Assembly (NCBI RefSeq): GCF_000296445.1
Contig: NZ_JH815198.1
Span: 1,179,114-1,243,113 of the forward strand
Source of the DNA: Slackia piriformis YIT 12062
Lineage (GTDB): Bacteria > Actinomycetota > Coriobacteriia > Coriobacteriales > Eggerthellaceae
Length of the DNA stretch: 64,000 bases
Direction of reading: 5' to 3'
A model generated the notes under the pieces. It searched no databases and had not been told where the DNA came from. It worked only from the letters and a program-made list of their open reading frames with translations. The position numbers and the translations under genes are program-made. Positions 8,261-16,334 of this stretch are shown here, in pieces (positions within the stretch are counted from its first letter, which is position 1; every line of letters starts with the position of its first letter).

Positions 8261-8606
8261 TACGTCCTCCTTAACGATGGGTATGCTGCCGAGGCTTTCG
8301 CCTCGCTTCGATAGGGCAACAATACGCCAGAATTGGAGAGTGATGGATGGTCAGTTTTTAGATTGTGAGCAAATAGTATCAACAGAAGGCTATGTATAAC
8401 CATCTCCGTTGGTTTTCGCTCCCATATATAGATCTTACGCCGAGAAAAACGGATATTTTCTTATTTAACCTGGGATTATATTTAATTTTCATTATACTTT
8501 CAGGTAGTTTCGAATAGCTTCCCATATTCCATTCCCTTGTATTTTTGTGGTAGGATTTTACCCAGTTAATCTATTTCGTCCATCTGTTTTCCGTCAGGAG
8601 GTTAGC
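8261..8606. other. AT-rich divergent promoter region
   Basis: This 346-base gap between the divergent acyl-CoA dehydrogenase and TetR genes is markedly AT-rich compared with its surroundings, especially 8380-8560. That is typical of a promoter region or of acquired DNA. I found no gene and no clear long palindrome. It should hold the promoters for both genes and probably the TetR operator. Confidence 0.5.
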
Positions 8607-9260
8607 ATGGGTTCAATCGACACCATGAAATTGATGGGAGACGCCTTCGTAAGCCTCGCCGAGCGTTTTCCTCTTGAGAAAATATCGGTTTCTGACATCG
8701 TTGCCGCATCGGGCAAAAACAGGAAAACTTTTTATTATCACTTCAACGACAAGAGCCATCTCATTCGCTGGATTTTCCGCAACGACCTTGCAAGCCTACT
8801 CCAGGAGCGCTTTGAGGGAGCATCCCTTGTCTACGAGGAGAGCGGCGAGTATGCCATGCCGGATTTACCGTACTACACGCTTAAAAAAACCGGCATCCGC
8901 TCTCTCGACGGATCGGGATTCTTCTGCGCTCTTGCGGACACGTTCCAGAACCGTCGCGCCTATTACGCCAAAGCCCTTCGCTCGAACGACCCCGACGGCT
9001 TGCGCGCCTACCTGCTCGAACTGTACACTCCCGCCCTCGAAAAGGACATTCGGTTCATCCTGAGCAACCGAACCCTCAGCGAATCCAGCATCCGGTTTCT
9101 CGCCGAATTCTATGCAGGCGCAATAGTCACCTATATGGCCAACCGCCTTTGCGACCCCGCCGAACACGACATTCTCTCCGACATAGACCCCTTCGGCAAT
9201 ATCGTCCACGATTCGATAGAACACATGATCAAAGAGCAGCAATTCCGCCGCGTTCTCTAA
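8607..9260 (+). CDS. TetR-family transcriptional regulator
   Basis: This 217-residue regulator has an N-terminal TetR helix-turn-helix: 'FPLEKISVSDIVAASGKNRKTFYYHFNDKSHLIRWIF' at about residues 20-56. The rest is an all-helical ligand or dimerisation domain. The start at 8607 has AGGAGG seven bases upstream; an ATG at 8547 does not. It is divergent from the acd-fix operon and most likely controls it, sensing a CoA ester or related metabolite. The ligand cannot be read from sequence. Confidence 0.88.
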   Translation: MGSIDTMKLMGDAFVSLAERFPLEKISVSDIVAASGKNRKTFYYHFNDKSHLIRWIFRNDLASLLQERFEGASLVYEESGEYAMPDLPYYTLKKTGIRSLDGSGFFCALADTFQNRRAYYAKALRSNDPDGLRAYLLELYTPALEKDIRFILSNRTLSESSIRFLAEFYAGAIVTYMANRLCDPAEHDILSDIDPFGNIVHDSIEHMIKEQQFRRVL

Positions 9261-9357
9261 GCGATCGCTATTCAGCGGAATTACTTGTCGTCCCGCCGAA
9301 TAGCCCCGCTGCCATCGCACGCTTTATGCACTACGCTTCGTTTCGACACCCATTCCG

Positions 9358-9384
9358 CCCTCCCATAGCTCAGCGGATAAAGCG
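9358..9384 (+). pseudogene. tRNA-like 5' fragment
   Basis: CCATAGCTCAGCGGATAAAG resembles the acceptor/D-arm start of a tRNA (compare TTAGCTCAGGGGATAGAG in the tRNA-Arg gene of this window). The anticodon arm, T arm and 3' half are missing, and one D-stem pair is broken (GCTC against AAGC). It may be the remnant of a tRNA or of an integration site. Chance similarity is possible. Confidence 0.35.
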
Positions 9385-9395
9385 AAGCGGCTCAT

Positions 9396-9432
9396 GAAAA
9401 AGCGACGCCCCGCAAGGGAGCGCCGCTTTCTT
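9396..9432. terminator. bidirectional terminator between tetR and hydA
   Basis: An AAAGCG.CGC.CCC / GGG.GCG.CGCTTT hairpin around the loop GCAA lies between convergent genes. T-rich sequence follows on both strands (TTTCTTCTTC on plus, CTTTTTC on minus). Confidence 0.7.
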
Positions 9433-9576
9433 CTTCTTTATGAAAGCGTCATTCGTGCGATAACGACTCCGCGCCTTGCAGTGCGCTGGTACGCCCCGTC
9501 CTCGAACGCACAAGGGACGCGCTTACGCACCTGAGCGCGCACTAGTCGCCGATCGTCCGGGCGACATGCCTCGCGC

Positions 9577-10857
9577 TTAATGCACCGAGCACGAAAGGCA
9601 CGGGTCGTATGCACGCACGAGCTTTTCCACCTCGAGGCGAATCGTGCCCTCATCGGTCCCCTGGTTCGCAAGCAGCTCAGCGACCTGGAAGACATTATGC
9701 TCGGTGTCGCTGAGATTGTGCACCGTAGGAGTGATGATGTTCGCATGCACCACCCGACCCGCTTCGTCGAATTCCACATCGTGCACCAGCGTTCCACGAG
9801 GTGCCTCGGTCATGCCGACGCCGCGACCGGGCCTGGGCTCAAAGTCCACCGGTTCGCTCGACCCCTCCCCTTCTGCAAGCTCGCGCAGCATTGCCTCGCA
9901 ACGCACGCATACGTCCACAAGCTCCACAGCCTGGGCGACGTTGTTGGAATACGGATTGAGCGACGGCGGACGAAGACCCGCTTTGGCCGCGGCAAGGCGC
10001 GCTTCGCGCGTCAGTTCGTTCCAGCTCACGTTGATACGGGCAAGAGCACTTGCCGCAAATGTCTCCTGCGTGTCCCGACGACGCGAGAAGTACGCCGCCG
10101 AGTGAGCGACCTGGTATTCCTCTATATAGTCGCGATACTGCGCGCAATCGAATTCGAAGCCGTCTTTGGCAAAGCACGGCCGACCGGAGACAACGGCGTA
10201 ATGGCCCTCTTCGCGCAATGCGAGGAAATCGCCCTTGGTGGCGATATCGGGCACGGGAAATGCCGCGAACACGTCCACGACTTTCTCCGCAAAGGGCCGC
10301 ATATCGCGCAGCTTATCAGCCAGCTCGATGTATTCCTCCGGCGAAACCTCATGCGTGAACCCGCCGACAACCGCCGTAATGGGATGAATGGAACGCCCTC
10401 CCACCTTCGTGCACAGCTCGTTGCCGAGAGCTTTGATGGCAAGCCCGCCATTAAAAAGCTCCGGCTCTGTCACGGCCAACGGAAACAGGCTTTCCTCTCC
10501 CGCAAAGTCAGGCGCGGCGAAGACGAACAGATGCGATGCGTGGTTCTGCAGGTAGCTGCCGTACACCAGAAGCTCGCGCAGCATGCGCGTACGATCGCTG
10601 ACCTCCACGCCGAATGCGTCCTCTATGGCCAGAAGGTCGGTCACCACATGGCTCGACGAGCAGATGCCGCAGATACGCGATGCGATATAGCTGATTTTGT
10701 CGTAGGGTCGGCCTACGACCATCGATTCGAACAAGCGCGCAGGTTCGACGATGTTCATCTGAACGTCGCGCACTTTTCCGTCTTCTATGGAGACATGCAC
10801 GTTTCCGTGGCCTTCGACACGGGCGATATGATGCATGGAAAGCGTCGTTCGTGCCAT
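9577..10857 (-). CDS. hydA: [NiFe] hydrogenase large subunit (HydA, group 3b type)
   Basis: This 426-residue large subunit carries the NiFe active site. Both ligand motifs are present: RICGICSSSH (61-70, Cys63 and Cys66) and DPCLSCSVH (418-426, Cys420 and Cys423). It is the last gene of a hydB-hydG-hydD-hydA operon typical of NAD(P)-linked group 3b hydrogenases (sulfhydrogenase type), which reversibly couple H2 to NAD(P)H in the cytoplasm. It starts one base inside the hydD stop codon (TAATG). The protein ends exactly at the final His of the DPCxxCxxH motif. Most large subunits carry a short extension that an endopeptidase removes after this His, and here there is none. Confidence 0.93.
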   Translation of the reverse strand: MARTTLSMHHIARVEGHGNVHVSIEDGKVRDVQMNIVEPARLFESMVVGRPYDKISYIASRICGICSSSHVVTDLLAIEDAFGVEVSDRTRMLRELLVYGSYLQNHASHLFVFAAPDFAGEESLFPLAVTEPELFNGGLAIKALGNELCTKVGGRSIHPITAVVGGFTHEVSPEEYIELADKLRDMRPFAEKVVDVFAAFPVPDIATKGDFLALREEGHYAVVSGRPCFAKDGFEFDCAQYRDYIEEYQVAHSAAYFSRRRDTQETFAASALARINVSWNELTREARLAAAKAGLRPPSLNPYSNNVAQAVELVDVCVRCEAMLRELAEGEGSSEPVDFEPRPGRGVGMTEAPRGTLVHDVEFDEAGRVVHANIITPTVHNLSDTEHNVFQVAELLANQGTDEGTIRLEVEKLVRAYDPCLSCSVH

Positions 10858-11639
10858 TATTCCCCCTTTTCAAGCATCGGGTTGATCTGGTTGAACAGCT
10901 CGAGCGAAGCGTTGAAGTCCTCGACGCTCATGCCCTTCGAAGCAACCATGGCGCGGGCGGAATCGAGATTGGCGAACGGAGACAGCCCGCGGCAACCGTT
11001 GCATTCGCGGCCGAGGTTGACGCATTTCGCGCCGCACCCCGCAAGCGTCACAAGACCAAGGCACTGCTTGCCCATCTTCCAGAAGCAACCCGACTCGTTG
11101 CGTTTGCAGCTGCCGCACATCGTGTCCGCATACGGCAAGACGTTGCTTCCGTACAGCGCGCGCTCGAGCACGGCGATAAAATCCGCCGTATCGATAGGGC
11201 AGGAACGAACCTCGAAATCAACCTCGACAACCGAGGATACGCTGCGCGGGGCCAAAGTTTCACCGCACGCATCGGGCAATGTTTCGCCATAAACATCGAC
11301 AAGGCGTTCGTGAAGTCCCTTCGACGCCATGCCGGGAATGCCGCCCGTCACCGCGCACGCACCGATGGCGATGACCGTACGGGCACGCTCCCTCCATCGT
11401 TCGACGCAACGGCGGCTTTCCTCGGTCGTCACCGCCCCCTCTATGACGACGACGTCCACATCGCCTTCAGGCTCGGGCGCACTCGAAGCCAACTGCCAGT
11501 ACTGAAGGTCTATCTGGCCGAGCACATCGAGCAGGTGCGCTTCGTCATTGGTAATCTGCAGCTGGCAGCCGAAGCAGCTTGCCAGGCCGACGACAACCAC
11601 ACGAGCAGGCGCATTTTCATGAAACTGTGAGCATGTCAT
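10857..11639 (-). CDS. hydD: hydrogenase small subunit (HydD)
   Basis: This 260-residue small subunit is of the F420/NAD(P)-type hydrogenase family. It has the N-terminal LASCFGCQ motif (Cys22, Cys25), a conserved GACAVTGGIPG segment, and a C-terminal cysteine-rich part (CGSCKRNESGC, CLGLVTLAGCGAKC, CNGCRG) for three iron-sulfur clusters. It passes electrons from the NiFe site in HydA to HydG/HydB. The ATG at 11639 follows the hydG stop by one base with an AGGGG site; a longer reading to 11696 would overlap hydG. Confidence 0.92.
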   Translation of the reverse strand: MTCSQFHENAPARVVVVGLASCFGCQLQITNDEAHLLDVLGQIDLQYWQLASSAPEPEGDVDVVVIEGAVTTEESRRCVERWRERARTVIAIGACAVTGGIPGMASKGLHERLVDVYGETLPDACGETLAPRSVSSVVEVDFEVRSCPIDTADFIAVLERALYGSNVLPYADTMCGSCKRNESGCFWKMGKQCLGLVTLAGCGAKCVNLGRECNGCRGLSPFANLDSARAMVASKGMSVEDFNASLELFNQINPMLEKGE

Positions 11640-11640
11640 T

Positions 11641-12555
11641 CTACATCGACCCCTGAATATTTTTGGCTTCCCAATAGTTGAACACGGGACCGTCAATGCA
11701 GACGTACTGATGCCCTACTTGGCAATGACCGCATTTGCCCATGCCGCATTTCATATGACGCTCAAAGCTCATATAGATGCGATCGTACGGGATGCCTTTC
11801 TTGCGCATTTCCTCGACGACAAAGCGATACATGACCGGGGGTCCGCACAGTACGCCGAAGGTATTTTCAGCATCGACCTCGATAGATTCGAAGGGCTTGG
11901 TCACCAGGCCCACTTCCCCGTCCCAGCCTTCTTCGTAGTTGTCGACCGTAAGGTGCAGATCGAAGTCGCGACGATGCTTCCACATCTCGAATTGGTTGCG
12001 GAACATCACTTCGCGAGGATTCTTCGATCCGTAAATGATCGTGACCTTTCCGAAAGCGTGGCGCTCGTCATGAATGTAGTTGATAAGCGACTTCAACGGC
12101 GCGATGCCCAGGCCGCCCGCAACAAGAAGGATGTCGTGCCCCTTCATCTCCTCGAACGGAAAGCCGCGGCCGAAAGGCCCGCGAATCCCCACCACGTCAC
12201 CGCACTGCATGGCGTGCAACACCTCGGTGAAGCGGCCCGCGCGGCGGACGCAAAGCTCGATGAAACCCTGCTTCGAAGGGGCTGAGGAAATCGAGATCGG
12301 AGCCTCTCCCACCCCGAAGATGGACAGCTCGACAAATTGGCCGGGGTCTTGATGAAACGCCGAACGAATACGCTCGTCGATCAGGCGAAACTCGAAAAGC
12401 TTCTCCGTGGCGGTGAGGTCGGTGATGGATGTGATGCGTGCCGGCCAGGGTCTATAGGGGTTTTCCGCCATAAGCTCTTCGCCGGTTTTGACATGATGAG
12501 CGAAATCCAGGGGTTGCACCTGGACAGACGTTGTGAGGGCATGGCTATTCGGCAT
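11641..12555 (-). CDS. hydG: hydrogenase FAD/NAD(P)-binding subunit (HydG)
   Basis: This 304-residue diaphorase subunit is of the ferredoxin-NADP reductase/dihydroorotate dehydrogenase electron-transfer family. It shows an FAD site (GQFVELSIFGVGEAPISISS near residue 70), an NAD(P) site (DILLVAGGLGIAPLKS) and a C-terminal [2Fe-2S] motif (MKCGMGKCGHCQVGHQYVC). It links H2 oxidation to NAD(P)+. The start at 12555 is chosen for its AAGGAGG site and overlaps the end of hydB by 11 bases. Confidence 0.92.
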   Translation of the reverse strand: MPNSHALTTSVQVQPLDFAHHVKTGEELMAENPYRPWPARITSITDLTATEKLFEFRLIDERIRSAFHQDPGQFVELSIFGVGEAPISISSAPSKQGFIELCVRRAGRFTEVLHAMQCGDVVGIRGPFGRGFPFEEMKGHDILLVAGGLGIAPLKSLINYIHDERHAFGKVTIIYGSKNPREVMFRNQFEMWKHRRDFDLHLTVDNYEEGWDGEVGLVTKPFESIEVDAENTFGVLCGPPVMYRFVVEEMRKKGIPYDRIYMSFERHMKCGMGKCGHCQVGHQYVCIDGPVFNYWEAKNIQGSM

Positions 12556-13609
12556 CGTTGGCCTCCTTGCTGAGAACGGCCGACGAACGCGTTTTTTCGT
12601 CGAAGAATTTGAAGACTTCAATGGGATTGATGTTCACCTTGCAGGCATTCACACAGCGGCCGCAGCCGACACACAGCATAGATCCGTGCTTGACCTTGAA
12701 TCCGTTAAGCTTGTGATACATGCGATGACGAACGCGCCCTCGCTCGTCGGCACGGAAATTATGGCCGCCGGCAACGCGAGCGAAATGGGGGCTGTTGCAG
12801 CTGTCCCACACGCGCACACGCTCTCCCGTTTTCGCGTCGGGAGAAAGGATGTCTTTGATATCAAAGCACATGCACGTGGGACACACGGCGGCGCAGGCTG
12901 TGCAATTCAGGCAACGCGAGCCGAATTCCGCCCAGAAGGGGTCGGAATGATAGGTATCCATGAGCATGGCGATATCCTGCACATTGGGAATGCTGCCATC
13001 GAAAGCGGCGGTGCGCCTGTGCGTGGCGGCCGCAAAGAGAGCGCGGTCTTCGTCCGTTGCCTCGCGCAGATGCGTGCTTTCTTCGAGAATCTCAGCGGCA
13101 GCGACAGACGAGATGGAAACCCAGTAGCGATCGCCGAGATCTTGCAGGAAAAGGTCGTAGCCTCGGGGGGCCTCGTCGGCGTCTACTCGGTGGCAGAAAC
13201 AGTTTTGCGTAGGCATGCAGCCAACGCCGACGATCAATGTCGCTTCGCGGCGGGCGCGATAATACGGATCGCCGTAGCGGCTGTCGAGAAAGACTGCGTC
13301 AAGGCGTTCGATGGCGTTCAAATCGCACGGATGCACGCCGAAGAGCACGCGCGGCTTGATGTCTATCTCAAAATCGACCACGTCATTTGACGCTACGTCG
13401 AATTTAAACAGTGTTTCCTCGGACGGAAGGAAATACTTCTTGGGAGATGCGATGGTGGTCGGATAATCCAGCACGACATCGCTCGGGTCATCGATCACAT
13501 CGAAAATGTAGCCCGGGCCATGTTTGACCGGGGCTACAAGTTCGTATGAATCCATAAATGCGCGGATTAACGACGGTAAATCATCGGCATCGATAATGCG
13601 ATAGAGCAC
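12545..13609 (-). CDS. hydB: hydrogenase 4Fe-4S electron-transfer subunit (HydB)
   Basis: This 354-residue subunit is the first gene of the hydBGDA operon. It has two [4Fe-4S] ferredoxin motifs near the C-terminus (CLNCTACAAVCPTC and LCVGCGRCVNACKVN), and further cysteines near residue 130 (VGVGCMPTQNCFC). It corresponds to the beta subunit of sulfhydrogenases and joins HydD to HydG. The start is GTG at 13609 with GAGGAG upstream. No maturation (hyp) genes or endopeptidase gene are in this window. Confidence 0.9.
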   Translation of the reverse strand: MLYRIIDADDLPSLIRAFMDSYELVAPVKHGPGYIFDVIDDPSDVVLDYPTTIASPKKYFLPSEETLFKFDVASNDVVDFEIDIKPRVLFGVHPCDLNAIERLDAVFLDSRYGDPYYRARREATLIVGVGCMPTQNCFCHRVDADEAPRGYDLFLQDLGDRYWVSISSVAAAEILEESTHLREATDEDRALFAAATHRRTAAFDGSIPNVQDIAMLMDTYHSDPFWAEFGSRCLNCTACAAVCPTCMCFDIKDILSPDAKTGERVRVWDSCNSPHFARVAGGHNFRADERGRVRHRMYHKLNGFKVKHGSMLCVGCGRCVNACKVNINPIEVFKFFDEKTRSSAVLSKEANDAE

Positions 13610-13667
13610 ACGCTCCTCCTCTTACGCAGGGATACGCTCGATGGCCCGATGCGTCGCTGAAGAAAAA

Positions 13668-14075
13668 CTACGCGCCGAAGAACACGCCGATTTCGCGCTC
13701 GGCGGATTCAGGAGAATCGGAGCCATGGATGACATTTTCGTCCATAATGAGACCGAAATCGCCACGAATCGTGCCAGGGGCTGCTTCTGCGGGGTTGGTG
13801 GCACCCATGAGCGTGCGCATTTTCTTGACAGCGCCTTCGCCGGAAACGACCATCTTGACCACGGGACCGCTGGTGATGTACTCGATCAGGCCGTTATAGA
13901 AGGGCTTGCCCTCATGCTCGGCATAGTTAGCCGCAGCCTGCTCGGGGGTGACCATGCCGAGCTCCATGCGCTCGATGGTCAGGCCGGAGCGCTCGATGCG
14001 AGCGATGATCTCGCCCATATGACGATTGCGAACGGCGTCGGGCTTGAGCATGGAATAAGTCTTCTCGATTGCCAT
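13668..14075 (-). CDS. ndk: nucleoside diphosphate kinase
   Basis: This 135-residue enzyme transfers the gamma phosphate among nucleoside triphosphates through a phospho-histidine. The catalytic His117 lies in the NVIHGSDS signature. It has normal family length and starts MAIEKTYSMLKPDAV after AGAAAGGAAAAACA. It lies between the hyd operon and the TPR gene on the same strand, about 60 bases from the hydB start. Confidence 0.96.
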   Translation of the reverse strand: MAIEKTYSMLKPDAVRNRHMGEIIARIERSGLTIERMELGMVTPEQAAANYAEHEGKPFYNGLIEYITSGPVVKMVVSGEGAVKKMRTLMGATNPAEAAPGTIRGDFGLIMDENVIHGSDSPESAEREIGVFFGA

Positions 14076-14162
14076 TGTTTTTCCTTTCTTGTTATTCGCC
14101 TTGCGACGATGTAAACACGTCTTGAAGCCGAGCGAGCCCGTGACGGACTCGCTGTGTATACG

Positions 14163-15527
14163 CTATTGGTTCGACGGGAACGACATCTCGATGCCTGAAA
14201 CCTTCCAGCCAATCAGGTCGCGGACCATATCGATGCGATAGTCGACATCGCCGCCCTCCTCCGTCTTCGCAGAGACATACACGGTGGAGTTCGACATGCT
14301 CTTGTCAACACCGTCGATCGTGATGTTGCCATCCTGGACGACACCGCGCATTGCGGCATCGATGTTGTCCTGCCCAACCGATTCGACGAAGTACTGAGAA
14401 GCATTCTGCGTGTCGGAGAACAGGCTGCGAGCGACGGATTCCTGCGTGGGATAGCCCCAGCCCTGGGTGTAGAGAAATACGCATCCGGCGGCCGCAATCA
14501 GCAGCAGCGTGAAAATGAACACGAGAATCTTCAAACCGACGTTGCGGCGCTTGCGATCTTGGCGCGCAAGACCCTTCGAGTAGCGCTCGAGCTCTTCGTC
14601 GCTTGCGTTGAAGAAGCGCTCATCGCCCGAAGCATAGCTGTCCGGCGCATCATAGCCGTAAGCATCGGCGGGATAATACTGCGGATCGGCAGCATAGGAA
14701 TCGTAGCCGTAATACTCGTCCTGAGGAAGAGGAGCGCCATCGGCCGCAACGTCCAGACCGGACATATCGTTTTCAGGCTCCGGCACGACGATGGGCTGCA
14801 TCGCGGCGGTGCCGGTGGCAACAGCCTGGGCAGCACGGCCGTAATCGACGCTTGCGGAATCGCTGAGGAAGTACGTCTTATCGGCAAGGGCGGCCTCGAA
14901 GGCGTTCATGGCCTGCTGCATCTGGTTGCAGGCGACGTAGGCCTGGCCGAGATTCGCGTACATTTTATTGCGCGTGGCCGGGTCCATGTCGAACTGCAGG
15001 GCGCTCTCGTAGGACTGCACCGCATCGGCGGGGCGGTCGAGCGCCATGAAGCACACGCCGAGATTCAGCAGGGCCTTCGTAGGATCGGGGTTGTTGGTGT
15101 CAAGAGCCGCCTCGCGAAACGCCACGCCGGCCTCAGCGTTTTTGCCAAGCTTGAGCAATGCGTTGCCCAGGCCCAAGTACGCCTTATACGGAGCATCGTA
15201 TTTCGCATCGGACACGGCGATTTCAAAATGAGAGACGGCATTTTCGTAGTCGTGCAAAAACGCATACGCCTTGGCAAGGTTGCAGTTGACCGCGCCGCAC
15301 GCATCGTAGGCGGTATCGGCGGTAGCCTGCGTATAGGCATGAATAGCCTCGCCGAAATCCTTCATCTGCAAAAAACAGTTGCCGATCTGATGGTAGATAT
15401 AGCCCAACTCGCCAGGACCCTTCTGAATGGAGGGGTCGGTGAGGCACTGGTTGAACAGAGCCAGCGCAGTCTGAAAATCGCGGGCTTTGTACGCCTCGCG
15501 TGCTTGGGCGATATATTCGTTATCCAT
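14163..15527 (-). CDS. TPR-repeat protein with one C-terminal membrane segment
   Basis: The protein has 454 residues. The first 225 or so are tetratricopeptide repeats (for example YIAQAREAYKARDFQTALAL, 'GYIYHQIGNCFLQMKDFGEAIHAYTQA', and 'ALLNLGVCFMALDRPADAVQSYESAL'). A Tyr/Asp-rich linker follows (about 265-310), then a single membrane helix ILVFIFTLLLIAAAGCVFLY (about 340-360) and an outside domain of about 95 residues. TPR domains hold protein complexes together. The inside repeats and outside domain suggest a membrane scaffold, but no partner is identifiable. The start MDNEYIAQ at 15527 has GGAAGAACCT upstream. Confidence 0.75.
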   Translation of the reverse strand: MDNEYIAQAREAYKARDFQTALALFNQCLTDPSIQKGPGELGYIYHQIGNCFLQMKDFGEAIHAYTQATADTAYDACGAVNCNLAKAYAFLHDYENAVSHFEIAVSDAKYDAPYKAYLGLGNALLKLGKNAEAGVAFREAALDTNNPDPTKALLNLGVCFMALDRPADAVQSYESALQFDMDPATRNKMYANLGQAYVACNQMQQAMNAFEAALADKTYFLSDSASVDYGRAAQAVATGTAAMQPIVVPEPENDMSGLDVAADGAPLPQDEYYGYDSYAADPQYYPADAYGYDAPDSYASGDERFFNASDEELERYSKGLARQDRKRRNVGLKILVFIFTLLLIAAAGCVFLYTQGWGYPTQESVARSLFSDTQNASQYFVESVGQDNIDAAMRGVVQDGNITIDGVDKSMSNSTVYVSAKTEEGGDVDYRIDMVRDLIGWKVSGIEMSFPSNQ

Positions 15528-15574
15528 AGGTTCTTCCTTCAATGCCGAGGCGACGTTTCGCATGCCCGCGACGT

Positions 15575-16105
15575 TTAGTCGGCGTTCTCGATTTCGATGG
15601 TTTCGATGACGTCGCCAACACGAAGTTCGGAGATGACGTCTTTGCCCTCGATGGTCTGGCCAAACACGGTATAGCCGGAATCGAGGTTATGCTGCGGGCC
15701 GAGGCACAAGTAAAACTGAGAGCCCGCAGAGTCGGGATTCATAGAACGCGCCATGGCGAGCGCACCGTCTTCGTGAGAATTGTTGGGGTTGGTGGTGTAT
15801 TCCTGCTTGATGGTATAGCCGGGACCGCCCGTGCCCAGTCCGGCAAACGGGTTGCCGGCAGCGGCAACAACCTGATCGGAATCGAGGTCGCGCGTGTTGG
15901 GGCAGCCGCCCTGAATCACGAAGTTGGGAACATAGCGATGGAACTTCAGGTTGTCATAGAAGCCCTTGCGAGCAAGCTCGACGAAGTTGCCCACATGAAT
16001 GGGCGCATCATTGCCTGCAAGCTGCACGCGGATTGCACCCTTAGAAGTCTTGATGACGGCAATCTCGCTGCCGTTAGGCTGATACTCGGGGGTATACATA
16101 GCCAT
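15575..16105 (-). CDS. cyclophilin-type peptidyl-prolyl isomerase
   Basis: This 176-residue cytoplasmic cyclophilin catalyses cis-trans isomerisation of Xaa-Pro bonds. Family segments are KFHRYVPNFVIQGGCP, the 'SAGSQFYLCLGPQHNLDSGYTVFGQTIEG' catalytic and substrate loop, and a final 'GDVIETIEIE'. There is no signal peptide. Three in-frame ATGs (16111, 16105, 16099) are close together; 16105 has the best spacing to AAGGAG. Confidence 0.92.
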   Translation of the reverse strand: MAMYTPEYQPNGSEIAVIKTSKGAIRVQLAGNDAPIHVGNFVELARKGFYDNLKFHRYVPNFVIQGGCPNTRDLDSDQVVAAAGNPFAGLGTGGPGYTIKQEYTTNPNNSHEDGALAMARSMNPDSAGSQFYLCLGPQHNLDSGYTVFGQTIEGKDVISELRVGDVIETIEIENAD

Positions 16106-16203
16106 GCTCATGCGCTCCTTCTCTTGCCCGTTCGCTTCTCTTGCCCGTTCGTTCAAATGCCGACACGCACCTTACCCTGCCGCGCAGAGGCTCGGCCGGC
16201 TGC

Positions 16204-16279
16204 TGGTGCCCCCTACAGGATTCGAACCTGCGGCTTTCTGCTCCGGAGGCAGACGCTCTATCCCCTGAGCTAAGGGGGC
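16204..16279 (-). tRNA. tRNA-Arg(CCG)
   Basis: A full cloverleaf reads on the minus strand: acceptor GCCCCCT/AGGGGGC, D arm GCTCAGGGGATAGAGC, anticodon stem-loop TCTGC-CTCCGGA-GCAGA with anticodon CCG, T arm with GGTTCGAATCC, discriminator A, and an encoded CCA. Confidence 0.95.
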
Positions 16280-16334
16280 ACATTAGCGTTCGAAATTATA
16301 CGCTAAAATGTACGAATGCGAGAAAAGAGGTCAC

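Larger units (their letters stand above)
9261..9576. other. intergenic stretch with tRNA-like fragment and terminator
   Basis: These 316 bases between the convergent tetR and hydA genes have no protein gene. They contain a tRNA-like 5' fragment near 9358-9384 and a bidirectional terminator at about 9396-9432. The rest shows nothing recognisable. Confidence 0.6.

Noticed and set aside
7049-8314. 421-codon plus-strand reading frame over the acyl-CoA dehydrogenase gene
   Set aside because: It is a shadow frame; the acyl-CoA dehydrogenase fold is complete on the minus strand.
9580-11292. 570-codon plus-strand reading frame over hydA/hydD
   Set aside because: The minus-strand hydrogenase subunits have full motifs and ribosome sites; this frame has none.
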